NCBI RefSeq assembly: GCF_014645495.1 | Contig: NZ_BMLV01000001.1 | Span: forward strand, 588,945-652,944 | Direction of reading: 5' to 3' | DNA from: Cloacibacterium rupense | Lineage (GTDB): Bacteria; Bacteroidota; Bacteroidia; Flavobacteriales; Weeksellaceae | DNA length: 64,000 nt | Shown here: positions 61,778-64,000 of the stretch, one piece after another | Layout: each line of letters begins with the position of its first letter | Position numbering within the stretch: the first letter of the stretch is position 1 | Position numbers and translations under genes: made by a program | Notes under the pieces: model-generated | What the model was told of the DNA's origin: nothing | The model's database searches: none | The model's input: the letters and a program-made list of their open reading frames with translations, nothing else

Positions 61778-62851
61778 ATGAAATTTGAAAGTAAATCCTT
61801 AAAATTTTTAGAAAAATACCTAAATACTGCTTCACCAACTGGTTATGAGCAGAACGGACAGAAAGTTTGGACAGAGTACATCACCCCATTTGTAGATGAA
61901 GTAAGAGTAGACCACTATGGTACTGCGTACGGAATCATCAACCCAGAAGCAGATTTCAAGGTGGTTATAGAAGCCCATGCCGATGAAATTTCTTGGTATG
62001 TCAATTACATTACAGATGATGGCCTTATCTACGTTATCAGAAACGGTGGTTCAGACCAATTGATCGCTCCATCTAAAGTAGTACATATTCACGGGGAAAA
62101 AGGTATTGTAAAAGGAGTATTTGGTTGGCCAGCCATCCATACAAGAGTCAATCAAAATGAGCCTACTCCTAAGATAGAAAACATTTTCATAGATTGTGGT
62201 TGCACCACCAAAGAAGAAGTAGAAAACCTAGGAATCTATGTAGGTTGTATGATTACTTATCCTGATGAATTCTTTGAAATGAATGACCGCTATTTCGTTT
62301 GTAGGGCGCTAGACAATAGAATGGGTGGCTTTATGATAGCCGAGGTCGCTAGACTTTTGAAAGAGAATAAGAAAAAGTTACCTTTTGGATTGTACATTAC
62401 CAATTCTGTACAAGAGGAAGTTGGGCTGTATGGTGCCACCATGATTGCACAAACCATAAAACCCAACATAGCTATCGTAACAGACGTTACCCACGACACT
62501 ACTACCCCAATGATTGAGAAAAAGAAAGAAGGTCATATGAAGTGTGGAGACGGCCCTGTGATTGCTTACGCGCCTTCTGTACACCACATCATCAGAGAAC
62601 TTATCACAGAGACGGCTAAGAAAAAGAAAATCCCTTTCCAAAGGAATGCGCTGAGCAGAGCTACTGGTACCGATACAGATTCTTTTGCGTTTTCTAATGG
62701 TGGTGTTCCTTCTGCATTGATTTCGTTGCCGTTAAGATATATGCATACTACGGTAGAAATGGTAGCTAAGGATGATGTAGCCCATGTTATTAAACTCATC
62801 TACGAGACACTACTCAAAATAAAACCAGAGATGAACCTGAAGTATTTCTAA
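61778..62851 (+). CDS. M42 family aminopeptidase
   Basis: This 357-residue metallopeptidase has the order of M42 ligands: VVIEAHADEISWYVNYI (first His, Asp), ALDNRMGGFMIAEVARLL (bridging Asp), TNSVQEEVGLYGA (catalytic and binding Glu pair), VTDVTHDTT and, near the end, LPLRYMHTTVEMV. It forms large tetrahedral dodecamers in related species and trims peptides in the cytoplasm. There is no signal peptide. It faces the DUF4294 gene divergently across 53 bp. Confidence 0.93.
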   Translation: MKFESKSLKFLEKYLNTASPTGYEQNGQKVWTEYITPFVDEVRVDHYGTAYGIINPEADFKVVIEAHADEISWYVNYITDDGLIYVIRNGGSDQLIAPSKVVHIHGEKGIVKGVFGWPAIHTRVNQNEPTPKIENIFIDCGCTTKEEVENLGIYVGCMITYPDEFFEMNDRYFVCRALDNRMGGFMIAEVARLLKENKKKLPFGLYITNSVQEEVGLYGATMIAQTIKPNIAIVTDVTHDTTTPMIEKKKEGHMKCGDGPVIAYAPSVHHIIRELITETAKKKKIPFQRNALSRATGTDTDSFAFSNGGVPSALISLPLRYMHTTVEMVAKDDVAHVIKLIYETLLKIKPEMNLKYF

Positions 62852-62922
62852 GAGCTAAACCTCTATAATGGCAGACTTACATACGAGATAAGATGCTAGC
62901 AAACTATACTTTAGCCCCTATT

Positions 62923-62950
62923 AAGAGACCCAAGTGGTCTCTTTCTTTTT
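62923..62950 (+). terminator. Terminator of the M42 peptidase gene
   Basis: Stem AAGAGACC/GGTCTCTT with loop CAAGT, followed by TCTTTTTT. Confidence 0.82.
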
Positions 62951-63061
62951 TGTTACTATCCCCTATTCTGTTTGGTTGGGGTTTTTCTGATATACCCATT
63001 CTTTACCCTTGGCTTTTATAGGACTATTAGTTGACTTAGACTTTAGTTTGACTTTCCTTAT

Positions 63062-63094
63062 CTATACTATAACTATACTACAACTATACTACAA
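63062..63094. repeat. Three 11-bp tandem repeats
   Basis: CTATACTATAA once and CTATACTACAA twice, head to tail without spacers. The 11-bp unit puts each copy on about the same helical face. Confidence 0.75.
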
Positions 63095-63142
63095 CCCTTC
63101 TTTTGATGTGACTCTAATTAGCCTTTGAGATGGGGCGATGGT

Positions 63143-63216
63143 TGATGAGTGATGAGTGATGAATGATGAGGTGTTGGTTGCGAGGTTCGAGGTTCGAGGT
63201 ACGGGATACGGGATTC
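63143..63216. repeat. 7-bp tandem repeats, left block
   Basis: TGATGAG TGATGAG TGATGAA TGATGAG (63143-63170), then from 63182 GAGGTTC GAGGTTC GAGGTAC GGGATAC GGGATTC, all with a 7-bp period. Confidence 0.78.
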
Positions 63217-63233
63217 TTGATGCAAGGTGATGA

Positions 63234-63299
63234 GGTTGAGGTTAAGGTTAAGGTTAAGGTTAAGGTTAAGGTTGAGGTTAAGGTTGAGGTTGAGGTTGA
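63234..63299. repeat. Eleven-copy hexamer array GGTTRA
   Basis: Copies are GGTTGA, five GGTTAA, GGTTGA, GGTTAA, then three GGTTGA, without any spacer. Two 19-bp direct repeats (63162-63180 and 63341-63359) flank it. Confidence 0.85.
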
Positions 63300-63314
63300 G
63301 AGTGATGAGGTAAG

Positions 63315-63349
63315 TGATGAATGATGAATGATAAATGATAAATGATGAG
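63315..63349. repeat. 7-bp tandem repeats, right block
   Basis: TGATGAA TGATGAA TGATAAA TGATAAA TGATGAG. They match the left block in unit type. Confidence 0.75.
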
Positions 63350-63433
63350 GTGTTGGTTGATGAAGTGATGAAGTACTAGGGGCAATTGGAAAAATAAAAA
63401 TCAATTCTTAAATTTGGAATCAAAACCAAATAG

Positions 63434-63974
63434 ATGAATTATTCGTGTAAAGCAATAGTACACAAAGGTAAACCAAGAATTGCAGTTTATTTCGAAAAAA
63501 CGCAATACCATGCTTTCATTAATCTACAGTTGTGGACTTAGAAGAAGTGAATTGCTCAATTTAAAACCCAAAGACATCGATTCTAACAGAAATATAGTCA
63601 TCATAAGACAATCTAAAGGAAATAAAGATAGAATTACCCCACTTTATCGCAAAATGCTAGAATTATTAAGAAACTATTACAAAATGTATAAGCCCCAAAT
63701 ATGGCTATTTGAAGGACAAACTAAAGGTGAAAAATATTCTGAATACAGTTTACAAAGTGTTTTAAAACAAGCATTACAAAAGGCAGAAATTCAAAAACCA
63801 GTAACACTGCATTGGTTGAGGCATAGCTATGCCACCCATTTATTAGAAAACGGAACAGATTTGCGATACATACAAGAATTATTAGGACACAATAGAAGCA
63901 AGACTACTGAAATATATACCCATGTAAGCACAAAAAATTTGCAACAAATCAAGAGCCCTTTTGATGATTTGTAA
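63434..63974 (+). pseudogene. Tyrosine recombinase with deleted core-binding domain and frame change
   Basis: An ATG at 63434 opens a 35-codon frame MNYSCKAIVHKGKPRIAVYFEKT..., the type of N-terminus seen in Bacteroidota integrases. Another frame from about 63480 to 63974 codes for an almost complete catalytic domain: YSCGLRRSELLNLKPKDID (first Arg), RQSKGNKDRITPL (Lys), HWLRHSYATHLLENG (His-x-x-Arg), IQELLGHNRSKTTEIYTH (His and Tyr nucleophile). The core-binding (SAM-like) domain of about 100 residues is missing between them and the frames differ. So the gene is a remnant; a short catalytic-domain protein from the ATG at 63510 could still be made. Confidence 0.8.
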
Positions 63975-63984
63975 TTATTTTTTT

Positions 63985-63992
63985 TATATTTG
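63985..63992 (+). promoter_or_regulatory. Possible -7 element at window end
   Basis: TATATTTG matches TAnnTTTG, but the nearest TTTG is only 13 bp upstream. It may belong to a gene beyond the window. Confidence 0.25.
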
Positions 63993-64000
63993 AATATTAA

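Larger units (their letters stand above)
62852..63433. other. 582-bp gene-free region dominated by tandem repeats
   Basis: Besides the terminator at 62923-62950, it carries 11-bp (63062-63094), 7-bp (63143-63216, 63315-63349) and 6-bp (63234-63299) tandem repeats. No credible gene is present; a minus-strand ORF at 63114-63404 is low-complexity translation of the repeats. Confidence 0.8.

Noticed and set aside
63143..63359. Possible CRISPR array
   Set aside because: The repeats are 6-7 bp and continuous; there are no spacers of constant length and no cas genes.
63114..63404. 96-residue minus-strand ORF in the repeat zone
   Set aside because: It is a Ser/Thr/Leu-rich translation of hexamer and heptamer repeats with no gene-like features.
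62852..63433. tRNA attachment site next to the recombinase remnant
   Set aside because: I looked for a cloverleaf or CCA-like 3' end in this gap and saw none.

Overview
The window comes from a low-GC member of the Bacteroidota, most likely a flavobacterium of the Weeksellaceae (Chryseobacterium/Cloacibacterium-like; the genus is an inference). Supporting signs are a type IX secretion cargo with a gliding-type sorting domain, a GldI-like lipoprotein, promoters of the Bacteroidota form TTTG-N18-21-TAnnTTTG, weak or absent Shine-Dalgarno sequences, and many small lipoproteins and outer-membrane barrels. I found no rRNA, tRNA, CRISPR array or intact insertion sequence.

Layout. (1) 1-8284: a tightly packed eight-gene plus-strand operon that looks devoted to phosphate or polyphosphate. 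It holds the tail of a membrane protein fused to a LuxR-type HTH, an OprO/OprP-type porin, a lamin-tail lipoprotein, a CYTH-like protein, a true CYTH protein, an SdiA-regulated-type beta-propeller, a DASS/SLC13 anion symporter and an unknown two-helix membrane protein. (2) 8299-16353: mostly single housekeeping genes: lipocalin, P5C dehydrogenase, FadL-type porin, methyltransferase, a small helical protein, hisS with a short DUF1835 gene, a GNAT acetyltransferase and a tail-less SSB. (3) 16663-23625: a tripartite RND efflux operon that ends in a PII-like gene and a DUF2892 gene, with a rhodanese gene upstream. Two promoters here carry a GTAAC-type palindrome at exactly the same spacing. (4) 23810-29480: an envelope operon of PliI-type lysozyme inhibitor, large MscS channel, M61 peptidase and a lipoprotein. 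(5) 29838-35361: an outer-membrane barrel, a small HTH protein, a Zn-ribbon protein and a 1304-residue T9SS-secreted protein. (6) 35394-43782: CvfB, a PLP decarboxylase, two orphan proteins, LpdA, a GT4 glycosyltransferase and RecQ, all on the minus strand. (7) 44025-47220: kdsD, tatC and a MATE exporter. (8) 47257-58963: minus-strand genes including a TonB-dependent receptor, kdsA, a Nif3/coiled-coil pair, a Xre/RES toxin-antitoxin pair, two PPIase lipoproteins and ilvE. (9) 59048-62851: mnmD, a Nudix hydrolase, an S1/P1 nuclease, a DUF4294 protein and an M42 peptidase. (10) 62852-64000: a gene-free repeat zone (11-bp, 7-bp and 6-bp tandem repeats) followed by a tyrosine recombinase that has lost its core-binding domain.

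How the parts fit. The first operon pairs an outer-membrane anion porin with an inner-membrane anion symporter and a triphosphate-tunnel protein, so it could import and process (poly)phosphate, with the permease-HTH protein as a possible membrane-bound regulator. KdsD and KdsA belong to the same Kdo pathway but are in separate transcription units. Degenerate 7-bp repeats fill several intergenic gaps and in two cases supply the stop codon of the neighbouring gene.
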